Assembly: GCA_030144725.1 (NCBI GenBank)
Contig: JASKMD010000008.1
Location: forward strand, 9,460,787 to 9,524,786
Origin: Haematococcus lacustris
Taxonomy: Eukaryota; Chlorophyta; Chlorophyceae; Chlamydomonadales; Haematococcaceae
DNA: 64,000 nucleotides
Reading direction: 5' to 3'
This document shows, one piece after another, positions 46,669 to 57,580 of this stretch. The position numbers were made by a program, and so were the translations under genes. Under the pieces are notes generated by a model that saw only the letters and a list, made by a program, of their open reading frames with translations, was not told the origin of the DNA and did no database searches. How positions within the stretch are numbered: the stretch's first letter is position 1; every line of letters begins with the position of its first letter.

Positions 46669-47119
46669 GCATGTGCCATTGCTGCAACGCCACCCACTTG
46701 CGCAGCCCTGCACAATCCTCGCAGCCTTGATTGGGCCGCAGTTGCCCCAAGGCTTTATCAGATCAGGGTGACCTGGGGCACCCGACAACCTCTTGCTCAG
46801 CCTGCCCCAATCCACCCTCCTGGGTCGCGTCCTGCATCAGGCCGTGTCCTGCCAATCCATACCCAACTGCAGCCACTGAGTCTGATGCTGTACACTGCTG
46901 CAACAGTGCAGCTGCAGTGGTGCTGCAGGGGCCTGCGGGCCTGCAGTGGGCTGTAGCCATGAGGGCTATATGCGCGCACCATGGCCACCAGGTCAGTTGG
47001 GAAGTGTCCAACTGCAGCCTGGCGTGTCAGGCCACACTACACAGACACCCACCGTCCCACCAGCTCAGGAAAGGGGGTGTGCGTGAGCAAGAGCTGTAGG
47101 AGTCAGCCGGCCCCAACTA
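46669..47119. other. Unique spacer between two arrays
   Basis: 450 bp of ordinary sequence. It contains CAGGCAT/GCTGCAG-rich stretches but no ORF with motifs and no RNA gene that I can see. Confidence 0.5.
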
Positions 47120-47373
47120 ATAGAGAACCTACCCCCGGTAATCAAAACGACGCCGCGTCTCAGCCACGTGGTTCCTATTCATATGTCGCACATATTCGGG
47201 TAGAAGACTCTGCCAGCTATGCGGTGCGACTTGTATCACTTAATACTGTGCAGTGTGCTGAAGGCAATGGCGGCTCAAATCTCGGCATTCAAGCTCATGC
47301 GTGTTTTGCTCACGTGGGCCTCGTCGCGAGCGATCGCCGCGGCCGACGTGGCCCTGTAGCACCCGCACACAGT
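47120..47373 (+). repeat. Dispersed 254-bp repeat, copy B
   Basis: Second copy of the element at 21001-21254, same length and orientation, roughly 82% identical. It ends at CAGTC, five bases before the CCCCCG array begins. Plus-frame reading includes PTPGNQNDAASQPRG, as in copy A. Confidence 0.85.
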
Positions 47374-47378
47374 CCGCT

Positions 47379-48337
47379 CCCGCCCCGCCCCGCCCCGCCC
47401 CCGGCCCCGCCCCCGCCCCCGCCCCCGCCCCCGCCCCCGCCCCCGCCCCCGCCCCCGCCCCCCGCCCCCGCCCCCGCCCCCGCCCCCGCCCCCCGCCCCC
47501 GCCCCCGCCCCCGCCCCCGCCCCCGCCCCCGCCCCCGCCCCCGCCCCCGCCCCCGCCCCCGCCCCCGCCCCGCCCCCGCCCCCGCCCCCGCCCCCGCCCC
47601 CGCCCCCGCCCCCGCCCCCGCCCCCGCCCCCGCCCCCGCCCCCGCCCCCGCCCCCGCCCCCGCCCCCGCCCCCGCCCCCGCCCCCGCCCCGCCCCCGCCC
47701 CGCCCCCGCCCCCCGCCCCCGCCCCCGCCCCCGCCCCCGCCCCCGCCCCCGCCCCCGCCCCCGCCCCCGCCCCCGCCCCCGCCCCCGCCCCCGCCCCCGC
47801 CCCCGCCCCCGCCCCCGCCCCCGCCCCCGCCCCCGCCCCCGCCCCCGCCCCCGCCCCCGCCCCCGCCCCCGCCCCCGCCCCCGCCCCCGCCCCCGCCCCC
47901 GCCCCCGCCCCCGCCCCCGCCCCCGCCCCCGCCCCCGCCCCCGCCCCACGCCCCCGCCCCCGCCCCCGCCCCCGCCCCCGCCCCCGCCCCCGCCCCCGCC
48001 CCCGCCCCCGCCCCCGCCCCCGCCCCGCCCCCGCCCCCGCCCCCGCCCCCGCCCCCGCCCCCGCCCCCGCCCCCGCCCCGCCCCCGCCCCCGCCCCCGCC
48101 CCCGCCCCCGCCCCCGCCCCCGCCCCCGCCCCCGCCCCCCGCCCCCGCCCCCGCCCCCGCCCCCCGCCCCCGCCCCCGCCCCCGCCCCCGCCCCCGCCCC
48201 CGCCCCCGCCCCCGCCCCCGCCCCCGCCCCCGCCCCCGCCCCCGCCCCCGCCCCCGCCCCCGCCCCCGCCCCCGCCCCCGCCCCCGCCCCCGCCCCCGCC
48301 CCCGCCCCCGCCCCCGCCCCGCCCCGCCCCCGCCCAG
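47379..48337. repeat. (CCCCCG)n array, about 160 copies
   Basis: Begins as CGCCC pentamers (47379-47398) and continues as CCCCCG with scattered single-base register changes and one A (near 47947). All frames open. Immediately downstream of repeat copy B and about 585 bp upstream of the PsbS-like start codon. Confidence 0.97.
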
Positions 48338-48922
48338 GTTATTTGCCGCATGTAGAGCTGTGCAGGTGGCCACACCGAGCAAGGCTTCCTGCCCAGGGCA
48401 AGGAGCACCCAGCATTGGGTTTTAAAAAGCTGCGAGACCTAGCACCCAAGGCCAAAGCCCAGCAGCCTGTAGCACAGGAGCATGTGTGCACTAGGCAATG
48501 CTGAAGCTGTTGCTTACATCAGAGCATGTGTTTCATGCCAACATCGATCGCCTGACTCTCGCAAGGGGGAGGGATAGGAAGTTAGGTATTGGTACCTGCT
48601 GCCCATTTATAGGGTAAAAATGTGCTGACGTAGGGCACAAAAAGGACACGAAGGACCTAGGTAGGAAAAGTTGTGGGATAGCAAGCGTTGGGGTCCCTTG
48701 TGGCGAGGCTGATATTGCGCACGTGCAGGCTGCTTAAGATACACTGCCGCATTGCTTTATCGGCGGGAGAGGCTCCGCCCCTATGACTACCCTGTGCGGC
48801 CACGTCGCACATTATACATCACACTCACGCTCCCGACGCCACAATTGTTACGGCCCTGGCCAATGCAAGTCAGACACTCAACCTCAAGCCATACCCAGTA
48901 CCAACGCGAAACTAAACTAAAG
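48338..48922. other. 5' region of the PsbS-like gene
   Basis: 585 bp of normal-complexity sequence that should contain the promoter and 5' UTR. A TTATAGGGTAAAAA stretch lies near 48606 and ATTATACATC near 48812. No ORF with motifs. Confidence 0.45.
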
Positions 48923-50885
48923 ATGATCTTTAACCGTACCGCAGCACCCGCGACTGCTGTCCGTGGCCTTGGGCGCGGAGCACTAGTTGCCAAGCCCATC
49001 AGCCAGCGATGCAGGTGCGCTGCTCAGACCGGGCGGAGTGCGCCGCTTGCCGCTGTCCGGGCTTGCGTCACAGCGGTTTTGCGCATCGCAGGCCGTTGCG
49101 CTTCAAGGAGGGGGACAAGCTGGAGGCCGATGTCAAGGACGCAGCCAACAGTGCACAGCAGCAGGGCAGCGAGCTGCTGTCGCAGGTGCGGCATTGCAGC
49201 TGTCGCACAGGATGCATGTGATCGCAGAGGAAGCCAGTGCAGCTCAGCTGCCGCGCACTAGCTGTATTGGGCGCAGCCGCAAACGTGATCCTGCAGCGCT
49301 GGTATCCAATGACATGTCCAACCGCGGTAACGTGCTGGTGGCCGCAGGCGAAGCAGGCCGCAGCTTCCGCCTCCCCCTCCGGCACTGACGCGCAGAGCTT
49401 TCTGCAGCGCGCTGGTGGCAAGCCCATTTTCGATGCCGGGGAGCCCAAGGTGGGGACGCGGGCGGCCGTGGTCTCAATGTGCACCAGGGCAGCATTGGCA
49501 GCTGTGACACAGCAGATGATACAAGGGACCGTCTTGTACATGTGGACACCTAGCACAGTGTGTGCTGTTGGAAGTGGCCAACGTCAATAGGTGTAGCCCT
49601 GCACTGTCACTACCCACTCTGCATTGCAATGGTTGGGTGTCAGTCTGTTGCGCTGGACAATGGTCTGCCTGCTGTCAGGTGTCCCGCTGGATCTCTGCCT
49701 TCACGCGCCGCCGTGAAGTGTTTGCTGGGCGCATTGCCATGGTGGGCCTCACCGCGGCCCTGTTCTGGGAGGTATGTGAGGTGGAGTCTGAACTGGCTTG
49801 CAGCCTGCACTGCAGCACGCATACCCAGCGGAGCAGCAGTACAGGAGTGGACTCGCAGCACAGCAAGCAAAGTGACTGCATGATGTCAGCAACTGCCACC
49901 TCGTGCTGCACTTTTGCTTGCCTCTTGTCCTTGCAGTATGCACTGCCCAACCACCCCAACATCACGGAGCAGATTGCCACCGGCTTCCAGCTGGCTGGCT
50001 TCAACTTCACGCCGGGCAATGCCGCCACCCTGTTGGCGCTGCTGGTGCTAGAGAACGCCTTCACTGCCCTGGTGCCCTGGAGCCCCACGTTCTCCAACCA
50101 GAACCTCCAGGTGAGGGATGAACAGTGGCAGGCTTGACAGCCTGCATCCAGTACCGCCACAGGGTCCTTCTCAACAGCCTACGCATGGTGTGGATGCTGA
50201 TCAGCTGGGGCGGAGAGCATATGCTGTAGGTAGCGAAGCAGTACATGCAACCCAGCCGTGCACTGGTTGGTTTGCCTGGCAATAGGACATCTCCAAGCGC
50301 CCAGCCGGCCCTCCCACTGCGTCAGTGAGCCCTCTGGACTTTAAGCGCTTCCTGGGCATCTCCAACTTCGGTGGCTTCACCAAGGCCAATGAGGTGTTCA
50401 ATGGCAGGTGAGGGTAAAGGTGATAGTTCTTACAGTCCCCTGTGGGACGCCGAGGGGTGACTGTTGTAGTGCAACACTTGCTGGTGTTGTGGTACTGTGT
50501 GCAGGCTGGCAATGCTGGGCTTTACTGCAGCCATCCTCCAGCAACTGCGCATTGGTGGCTATGCGGGTCCTGGCCCCATCGCTCAGGTGTGTGACAGTGG
50601 AATGGGGAGAGGGTGCAGCTGGGATACATTCAGCATGCATACTCGTGAAACACAGTCGAGGGATGATGGTGGGAGAGGACAGGGATTGGTGTGCATACTG
50701 TGGGCAAAGGCTGAGGTTTATTGTCTGGCTGTGGTGTGCAGGTGGCCATGTTCCTGGGCGGGACACCTGACTCCCTGTACAGCAGTGTGCCCATGGCCTT
50801 TGCAGCCTGGTCCCTAGTGTGGGCAGGTCTGGCCTTCGTCAATGGCAAGCCCGGCACCATGGAGGGGGAGAACGAGATTTACTGA
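48923..50885 (+). CDS. PsbS-like four-helix chlorophyll-binding-superfamily protein, plastid-targeted
   Basis: PsbS senses low thylakoid-lumen pH and triggers energy-dependent quenching. Eight exons, all in phase: 48923-49014, 49092-49185, 49357-49449, 49679-49771, 49937-50110, 50286-50407, 50505-50586, 50742-50885; about 296 residues. The N terminus (MIFNRTAAPATAVRGLGRG) looks like a chloroplast transit peptide. Two LHC-type helices: FTRRREVFAGRIAMVGL and GFTKANEVFNGRLAMLGF; GFTKANE is characteristic of PsbS second repeats. Each is followed by a hydrophobic partner helix (LLALLVLENAF; MAFAAWSLVWAGLAFVNG). Where plant PsbS has the N-x-E-T-G-I-P loops with the proton-sensing glutamates, I read ATGFQLAGFN and AMFLGGTPD. 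It could therefore be a PsbS-related but distinct algal protein. TGTAA lies about 207 bp after the stop. Confidence 0.72.
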
Positions 50886-51305
50886 GAATATGGCGTAGTT
50901 TAAAATGGCAATAGTTCAGCGAATGACGCGAACCGCTTTAGAGCATGTAGACTAGGCATGTGGTAATTGCGGAGTTGCGGGTTGAGTGTGGTCATTCGTC
51001 ATACATTGTTTGTTCTGCATCATGGCATGAGGCGAAGGTGTTGGAGAGATGGATTAATAAACTTTGTTGCGTGTTTTCCTCAACGAGTTGGTGTAAGAAA
51101 TGGATTCTATCTAATGAGGTGGATTTCACATCGCATAGTAGGTGTTGCGACATGTTTTTGTGGAGCTGGCTTACACAACACAATGGGTAACGGCGAGTCG
51201 TCCACGCCAATTATTGAGTCATCTGCATGATGAATCCAACATTAAACCACACTTGCGCGATTCAACATCTGCTATGCATGCTGTGCACATTTAGCCTCCT
51301 AGGCC
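50886..51305. other. Intergenic: PsbS-like 3' flank and cyclophilin-like 5' region
   Basis: 420 bp, AT-richer than the genes, between two co-oriented plus-strand genes. Contains AATAAA-like TTAATAAACT near 51056 and TGTAA at 51092. Confidence 0.5.
51092..51096 (+). terminator. TGTAA polyadenylation signal, PsbS-like gene
   Basis: TGTAA about 207 bp downstream of the PsbS-like stop, a distance matching that seen for caleosin. Inferred from position. Confidence 0.5.
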
Positions 51306-54149
51306 ATGCGCCGTGCTAGTGGAACGGTGAAGGGAAAAGATCATAGTAAACGTAATCTGTTAGGGCTTCTAGCGGTGGGTGCAATCGCAGTGTGTGTCTT
51401 TCTATCATATCGCGACAGATGGCAGCGCCTGAGGAGCCAGGTTCAAGCATCGCTTCATTTGGCGACCGAGGCAGGCAAGTGTCCGGGGACACGTCGCCTC
51501 GTTTGATCAATCAGGGCGCTTGCTGTATAATGCCTGGCACCCTTGCGGCACAGGCGGTGCAAGCTCGGCGTCAGTGAGCAGGTCGGGAGCCGTGCAGCAG
51601 AAGGCCAGGGGCCCCTTCCTCTTTCAGCCTAAGCAGAAACCAGAGGGCATCATTACATGAAACAAGGCAGTAGGACCACTCTGCAGCCCTACACTGCCTT
51701 TGATGCAGGTCCGGGGAGCTACTGTCCATGTGTGAAAGGAGTGACTCAGCCCAGGCGCATGTGGAGCTGTGGGGCGAGGTGGTGGTGCCTGGCCTCACTG
51801 CCCCTAGCAGCAAGGGGCGCAAGGGGCTCACCGCAGCCTCTGCCCAAGACTGCTGCAAGTCAGTGTGGCCAGTCTTGCAGCTCGCTCACCCTCCGCCGCC
51901 TGCGCAGCGCTCCGCAGGCCGGCATGGCGTCGCCTGTCATCACTCAGCCAGCTCTGTCCAGCACGATAGTAGTCCAGGCAGGGTTGACGCAGTAGGGCGG
52001 CGTGGCGGCAGAGGCAGGGTAGGCTGGCTGGCAGCAGCGCAGGCACAGCCTGCAGAGCGTGCCCGCCAGCCTGCAGGTCACACCCGGGCACACCTGGCGC
52101 CCTCCTCTTGAGCCCAGCGGTCATCAAGCGCTGGCGCTGAGGCAGAGTCATAGGACCCTTCACCAGGGGTAGTGTTTGGTCTGCATGGAGTGAGGTCCGC
52201 TCACATGAAGGCATGCAGTCGCCCCTGCAAGGTGCACCATGTGCAAATTGGGCCATGCGTGAAGGGTACAAAAGAGCTAGAGGGCGTGGACACCAACACT
52301 GCCGCACCACCCCCCTCCACCCTGGCCCACCTGGCTGCTGCCCTGCTGGCTGCAGGAGCTGTGCCAGCACCCGGGGCTGCAACACCTGGGTGTGGTGCCA
52401 GCAGCCCACCGCCTGCCAGCAGCAGTGCTGGCTGAAGCGTGTGGGCGCAGCGGCTGACACGGTGGCCCATGCCAAGGATGACCAGGTCAGCCTGCAGGGG
52501 CAGTGCTGCCCGGCCCAGCTGGAGCTCATCACTGGCCGCCTGCCCTGCTGAGCTTGCGGTTGCTGCTGCCTGCTGCTGCCTGCTGCTGCCAGGTGGTGTG
52601 GACCTCAGGCTCGCTGCCCAAGGACTATGACATAGACCCCAGTGGGTGGGCTGGCGGAGGGGCAGGGGGAGGGGCCGGGTGGAGGGTGTTGCCTGGGGGA
52701 GGGGCCGGGGGAGAGAGGCGTCAGGGGAGGAGGAGGGGTGAAGGAGGTGCTGCAGCAGGTGCCTGGCTGTGGCCGCAGGGATGGGTGCTGGGGGGCAGGC
52801 AGGGCAGAGGCAGGTCAGAGGCAGGGAGAGCTGGGCCAGACGGGTACTGGGCAGCCAGCAGTGCTGCCTGCTGCCCTGCCTGCTGCCCTGCCTGCTGCTG
52901 CTGCCACTGGCCCCAGGCAGCCTGCCCCCCCTGAACACCAGCATCTCCACCCTTGTGCTGCACACGGCCTACGGAGACGTGTCCATCCAGCTGAAGCCGG
53001 AGTGGAGCGACACCAGCGTGGCCTTCGTGCGGTGCGTGGTGCAGGCCGCCTGACCCTCCACCCCCCTGTCAGCCAGAGCCAGTCATGGCCAGAGCCAGAG
53101 CCAGAGCCAGTCATGGCCTCAGCCAGAGCCAGGCTGCTGGGTGCTGGCAGCGTTCAGGGGGCTGGGAGGGGGCAGAGGGCTGCATGCTGGAATGATGGAA
53201 TGGGTGGTGGGCGGAGAAGCAGTGGGAGGAAGGGAGGAAGGGGCCTAGCAGGGTAAGGAGAAGGAAGTGGGTCGCATCCTTCTTCTCCGCAGCCTGGTGC
53301 CAGATGAGGTAGATGGGACCTGAGGCAGCAGAGGGCGGAGGGGGAGACCAGGGCCTAGCTGGGCCACAGGAGGGGAGGGGGGTCGCATCTTTGCCGCAGC
53401 CTGATGAGAGTGGCGGCAGCAGCAGCCACCCGGGTGCTTGTGCCCGCAAGTACCTCCACCCAGCCTGCATGTGTCCCCCGCTGCTGCTGCAGGCGCCTGG
53501 CCCAGCAGCCTGAGCTGTGCTCCACTGCCTGCGAGTTCTACCGGGCAGAGCAGGGCTTCCTGTTGCAGGTGAGGTGGCAGGGAAGGGGAGCCCCGCACTA
53601 ATCATGCGGTCACCAGGCAGCAGAAGCCCCCCTGACCTCCCCCTGATGTCCCCCTGACCCCTACGACTGGAACATAGGCCTGATCAGGCGCCTGGCCAGG
53701 GGTGCCCGGTGTGGGCGACAGGCGCAGTCATTTCAGGCACAGCAGTGGCCAGCCGCCATGCCGCCACACCGCTGGCAAGCACCAGCCACCTTGGACCCTG
53801 GCCTCAGCCTCCAGCTGCCCAGCATGCGCTGCCCCCCTGCTGACTGGGTGAGCAGGGGTCGCTGCGTGCCTACATCCCGCCCAACAAGGTCACTCGTGAA
53901 GGGCCAAAGATCATGGAGAGGGGCGAGATCGGCTGGGCGGGAGGTGCGGCGGGCCCGGACTTCTTCATCTACCTGGGCGCTGAGCCCGCCACGCACTTTG
54001 GGCGCAGCCACACTGTGTGGGGCAAGGTGGAGGACGAGGCCAGCCTGCAGGTGGTGGAGAAGATGGTGCATGAGCCCGCCACTGCGGACAAGCCTGGCGC
54101 TATGCACATGCTGGACGCACCCATCCCCTTCACGACAGGCCATGCATAG
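51306..54149 (+). CDS. Membrane-anchored cyclophilin-like protein with an N-terminal Cys-rich module
   Basis: Exons 51306-51440 (or to about 51471 with a GC donor), 51755-51858, 52356-52485, 52593-52645, 52921-53031, 53493-53568, 53856-54149; all phase, about 300 residues. Residues ~18-35 form a hydrophobic anchor (LLGLLAVGAIAVCVFLSY) after a basic start, suggesting a type II membrane protein. Next comes a cysteine-rich segment: ELWGEVVVPGL, DCCK, CASTRGCNTWVWC, QQCWLKR, an apple/PAN-like spacing. The C-terminal half matches plant cyclophilin-like proteins: LVLHTAYGDVSIQLKPEWS, CEFYRAEQGFLLQGSLRAY, IPPNKVTREGPKIMERGEIG, GPDFFIYLG, HTVWGKV. Canonical cyclophilin active-site residues are not clearly kept, so isomerase activity is uncertain. 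Confidence 0.85.
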
Positions 54150-54881
54150 AGGTTGCCCACCAGTGGCGCGCACCAGGCCATGCATCACAGAGCAAGTGAG
54201 GGGGAGCAAGCTGTGTGCAAGCTTCATGCAGCGCCTGCTGACCGGCTGCTGGCTAAGTTCAGCCGCCAATGCCTGATGAGTGTTATGGTTGTGGGCCCAG
54301 CAGGCGCCGCCACCACCGGTGTGAGCTAGAGTGAACTGCCTTGAGCTGATCACCCACAATTGACAGGGGCCGATGGTGGGTTTAAGAAGCCACGAAACGT
54401 TGACCCATGGAAGTTGTCCCTGTGCATTCTGCAACTATCTTCTAAAGACCAGCCCCTCCTCATCCCACAGCCATACTCACCATTTCTAACGCCCTAAGCC
54501 AGTTAGCTCTCTGTTAGGCTGCATCACTGAGCCCCTAACTATCGCCGAAGACTAGCAATAGAAAACAGTAGGTCACGTGGGGCCCAATGGCCGGCAGACG
54601 GTTCTGGCTTACCTTGAGCCCGAGAGAAACTGGTGTTGAGACAGGCATGGCCCGGCGTGATTCAGGCAAGGCCCTGTAACCGGTGGCCGGCGATGCGATG
54701 CCGGTGTAACGTGCAAATGCTTGAAACTCAGTAATGTGGCGCGACAAGCCGTACACATAGGCAGCATGTCGCGGTGGGCATTGTTAATCCTTCTGACGAG
54801 CATCTCCATGTGGCTGGCTCTTTAGGCAGGTCTACCGGCGAGCGTGGTGAGTGGGCAGCTCCGACCTGGTAACTGCCCGAA
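54150..54881. other. Intergenic after the cyclophilin-like gene
   Basis: About 730 bp. TGTAA at 54675-54679 is the nearest candidate 3' signal. No supported ORF or repeat. Confidence 0.45.
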
Positions 54882-55072
54882 TGAAGGTCATGTACACCGT
54901 CGTATCCAGCGACACGCATCGCGGCACCCGTTGACGAGGAGGACGACGAGTTGGACGCGACCGCCGAGCAGCTCCGGGCCGAACCCGTCGCCCGCGACCA
55001 CGCCATCACCGCTTTCCAGGCTGAGCTTGCCGAAGCTGAATCCAACCAAGCCTCTGCCGCTGCTAGGGTAGG
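54882..55072 (+). other. Orphan exon-like fragment abutting the GGGGC array
   Basis: The plus frame reads AAPVDEEDDELDATAEQL, then ITAFQAELAEAESNQASAAA up to a donor-like CTAG|GTAGG at about 55067. It is acidic, helical and compositionally like coding sequence, but has no in-frame ATG and an upstream stop. It could be an internal exon whose downstream partner lies beyond the 2.5-kb array, or a remnant of a mobile element. No family recognised. Confidence 0.3.
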
Positions 55073-55084
55073 CCGTACATATGC

Positions 55085-57580
55085 GGGCGGGCGGGGCGGG
55101 GCGGGGCGGGGCGGGGCGGGGCGGGGCGGGGCGGGGGGGCGGGGCGGGGCGGGGCGGGGCGGGGCGGGGCGGGGCGGGGCGGGGCGGGGCGGGGCGGGGC
55201 GGGGCGGGGCGGGGCGGGGCGGGGCGGGGCGGGGCGGGGCGGGGCGGGGCGGGGCGGGGCGGGGCGGGGCGGGGCGGGGCGGGGCGGGGCGGGGCGGGGC
55301 GGGGCGGGGCGGGGCGGGGCGGGGCGGGGCGGGGCGGGGCGGGGCGGGGCGGGGCGGGGCGGGGCGGGGCGGGGCGGGGCGGGGCGGGGCGGGGCGGGGC
55401 GGGGCGGGGCGGGGCGGGGCGGGGCGGGGCGGGGCGGGGCGGGGCGGGGCGGGGCGGGGCGGGGCGGGGCGGGGCGGGGCGGGGCGGGGCGGGGCGGGGC
55501 GGGGCGGGGCGGGGCGGGGCGGGGCGGGGCGGGGCGGGGCGGGGCGGGGCGGGGCGGGGCGGGGCGGGGCGGGGCGGGGCGGGGCGGGGCGGGGCGGGGC
55601 GGGGCGGGGCGGGGCGGGGCGGGGCGGGGCGGGGCGGGGCGGGGCGGGGCGGGGCGGGGCGGGGCGGGGCGGGGCGGGGCGGGGCGGGGCGGGGCGGGGC
55701 GGGGCGGGGCGGGGCGGGGCGGGGCGGGGCGGGGCGGGGCGGGGCGGGGCGGGGCGGGGCGGGGCGGGGCGGGGCGGGGCGGGGCGGGGCGGGGCGGGGC
55801 GGGGCGGGGCGGGGCGGGGCGGGGCGGGGCGGGGCGGGGCGGGGCGGGGCGGGGCGGGGCGGGGCGGGGCGGGGCGGGGCGGGGCGGGGCGGGGCGGGGC
55901 GGGGCGGGGCGGGGCGGGGCGGGGCGGGGCGGGGCGGGGCGGGGCGGGGCGGGGCGGGGCGGGGCGGGGCGGGGCGGGGCGGGGCGGGGCGGGGCGGGGC
56001 GGGGCGGGGCGGGGCGGGGCGGGGCGGGGCGGGGCGGGGCGGGGCGGGGCGGGGCGGGGCGGGGCGGGGCGGGGCGGGGCGGGGCGGGGCGGGGGCGGGG
56101 CGGGGCGGGGCGGGGCGGGGCGGGGCGGGGCGGGGCGGGGCGGGGCGGGGCGGGGCGGGGGCGGGGCGGGGCGGGGCGGGGCGGGGCGGGGCGGGGCGGG
56201 GCGGGGCGGGGCGGGGCGGGGCGGGGCGGGGCGGGGCGGGGCGGGGCGGGGCGGGGCGGGGCGGGGCGGGGCGGGGCGGGGCGGGGCGGGGCGGGGCGGG
56301 GGCGGGGCGGGGCGGGGCGGGGCGGGGCGGGGCGGGGCGGGGGCGGGGCGGGGCGGGGCGGGGCGGGGCGGGGCGGGGCGGGGCGGGGCGGGGCGGGGCG
56401 GGGCGGGGCGGGGCGGGGGCGGGGCGGGGCGGGGCGGGGCGGGGCGGGGCGGGGCGGGGCGGGGGCGGGGCGGGGCGGGGCGGGGCGGGGGCGGGGCGGG
56501 GCGGGGCGGCGGGCGGGGCGGGGCGGGGCGGGGCGGGGGCGGGGCGGGGCGGGGCGGGGCGGGGCGGGGCGGGGCGGGGCGGGGCGGGGCGGGGCGGGGG
56601 CGGGGCGGGGCGGGGCGGGGCGGGGCGGGCGGCGGGGCGGGGCGGGGCGGGGCGGGGCGGGGGCGGGGCGGGGCGGGGCGGGGCGGGGCGGGGCGGGGCG
56701 GGGCGGGGCGGGGCGGGGCGGGGCGGGGCGGGGCGGGGCGGGGCGGGGCGGGGCGGGGCGGGGCGGGGCGGGGCGGGGCGGGGCGGGGCGGGGCGGGGCG
56801 GGGCGGGGCGGGGCGGGGCGGGGCGGGGCGGGGCGGGGCGGGGCGGGGCGGGGCGGGGCGGGGCGGGGCGGGGCGGGGCGGGGCGGGGCGGGGCGGGGCG
56901 GGGCGGGGCGGGGCGGGGCGGGGCGGGGCGGGGCGGGGCGGGGCGGGGCGGGGCGGGGCGGGGCGGGGCGGGGCGGGGCGGGGCGGGGCGGGGCGGGGCG
57001 GGGCGGGGCGGGGCGGGGCGGGGCGGGGGCGGGGCGGGGCGCGGGGCGGGGCGGGGCGGGGCGGGGCGGGGCGGGGCGGGGCGGGGGCGGGGCGGGGCGG
57101 GGCGGGGGCGGGGCGGGGCGGGGCGGGGCGGGGCGGGGCGGGGCGGGGCGGGGCGGGGCGGGGCGGGGCGGGGCGGGGCGGGGCGGGGCGGGGCGGGGCG
57201 GGGCGGGGCGGGGCGGGGCGGGGCGGGGCGGGGCGGGGCGGGGCGGGAGGGGCGGGGCGGGGGCGGGGCGGGGCGGGGCGGGGCGGGGCGGGGCGGGGCG
57301 GGGCGGGGCGGGGCGGGGCGGGGGCGGGGCGGGGCGGGGCGGGGCGGGGCGGGGCGGGGGCGGGGCGGGGCGGGGCGGGGCGGGGGCGGGGCGGGGCGGG
57401 GCGGGGCGGGGCGGGGCGGGGCGGGGGGCGGGGCGGGGGCGGGGCGGGGCGGGGCGGGGGGGGCGGGGCGGGGCGGGGCGGGGCGGGGCGGGGCGGGGCG
57501 GGGCGGGGCGGGGCGGGCGGGGCGGGGCGGGGCGGGGCGGGGCGGGGCGGGGCGGGGCGGGGCGGGGCGGGGCGGGGCGG
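55085..57580. repeat. 2.5-kb (GGGGC)n array, about 500 copies
   Basis: Perfect GGGGC pentamers from 55085 to about 56090, then the same unit with frequent extra G or lost bases (GGGGGC, GGGC, GGC) to 57580. It has no stop codon in any frame, so 840-930 codon open frames appear on both strands (poly Gly-Ala-Gly-Arg and Pro-Arg-Pro-Ala types). No unique sequence interrupts it. Confidence 0.97.

Noticed and set aside
44651..46815. 600-700 codon ORFs on both strands (Ala-Leu, Ala-Arg, Gly-Gln, Gly-Pro polymers)
   Set aside because: They are stop-free readings of the GGCCCT hexamer array and exist in every frame; no unique coding sequence supports them.
46981..48504. Poly-Pro/Ala/Arg and poly-Gly ORFs
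   Set aside because: Products of the CCCCCG array; only the first ~85 codons (dispersed repeat copy B) are non-repetitive, and that part is reported as a repeat.
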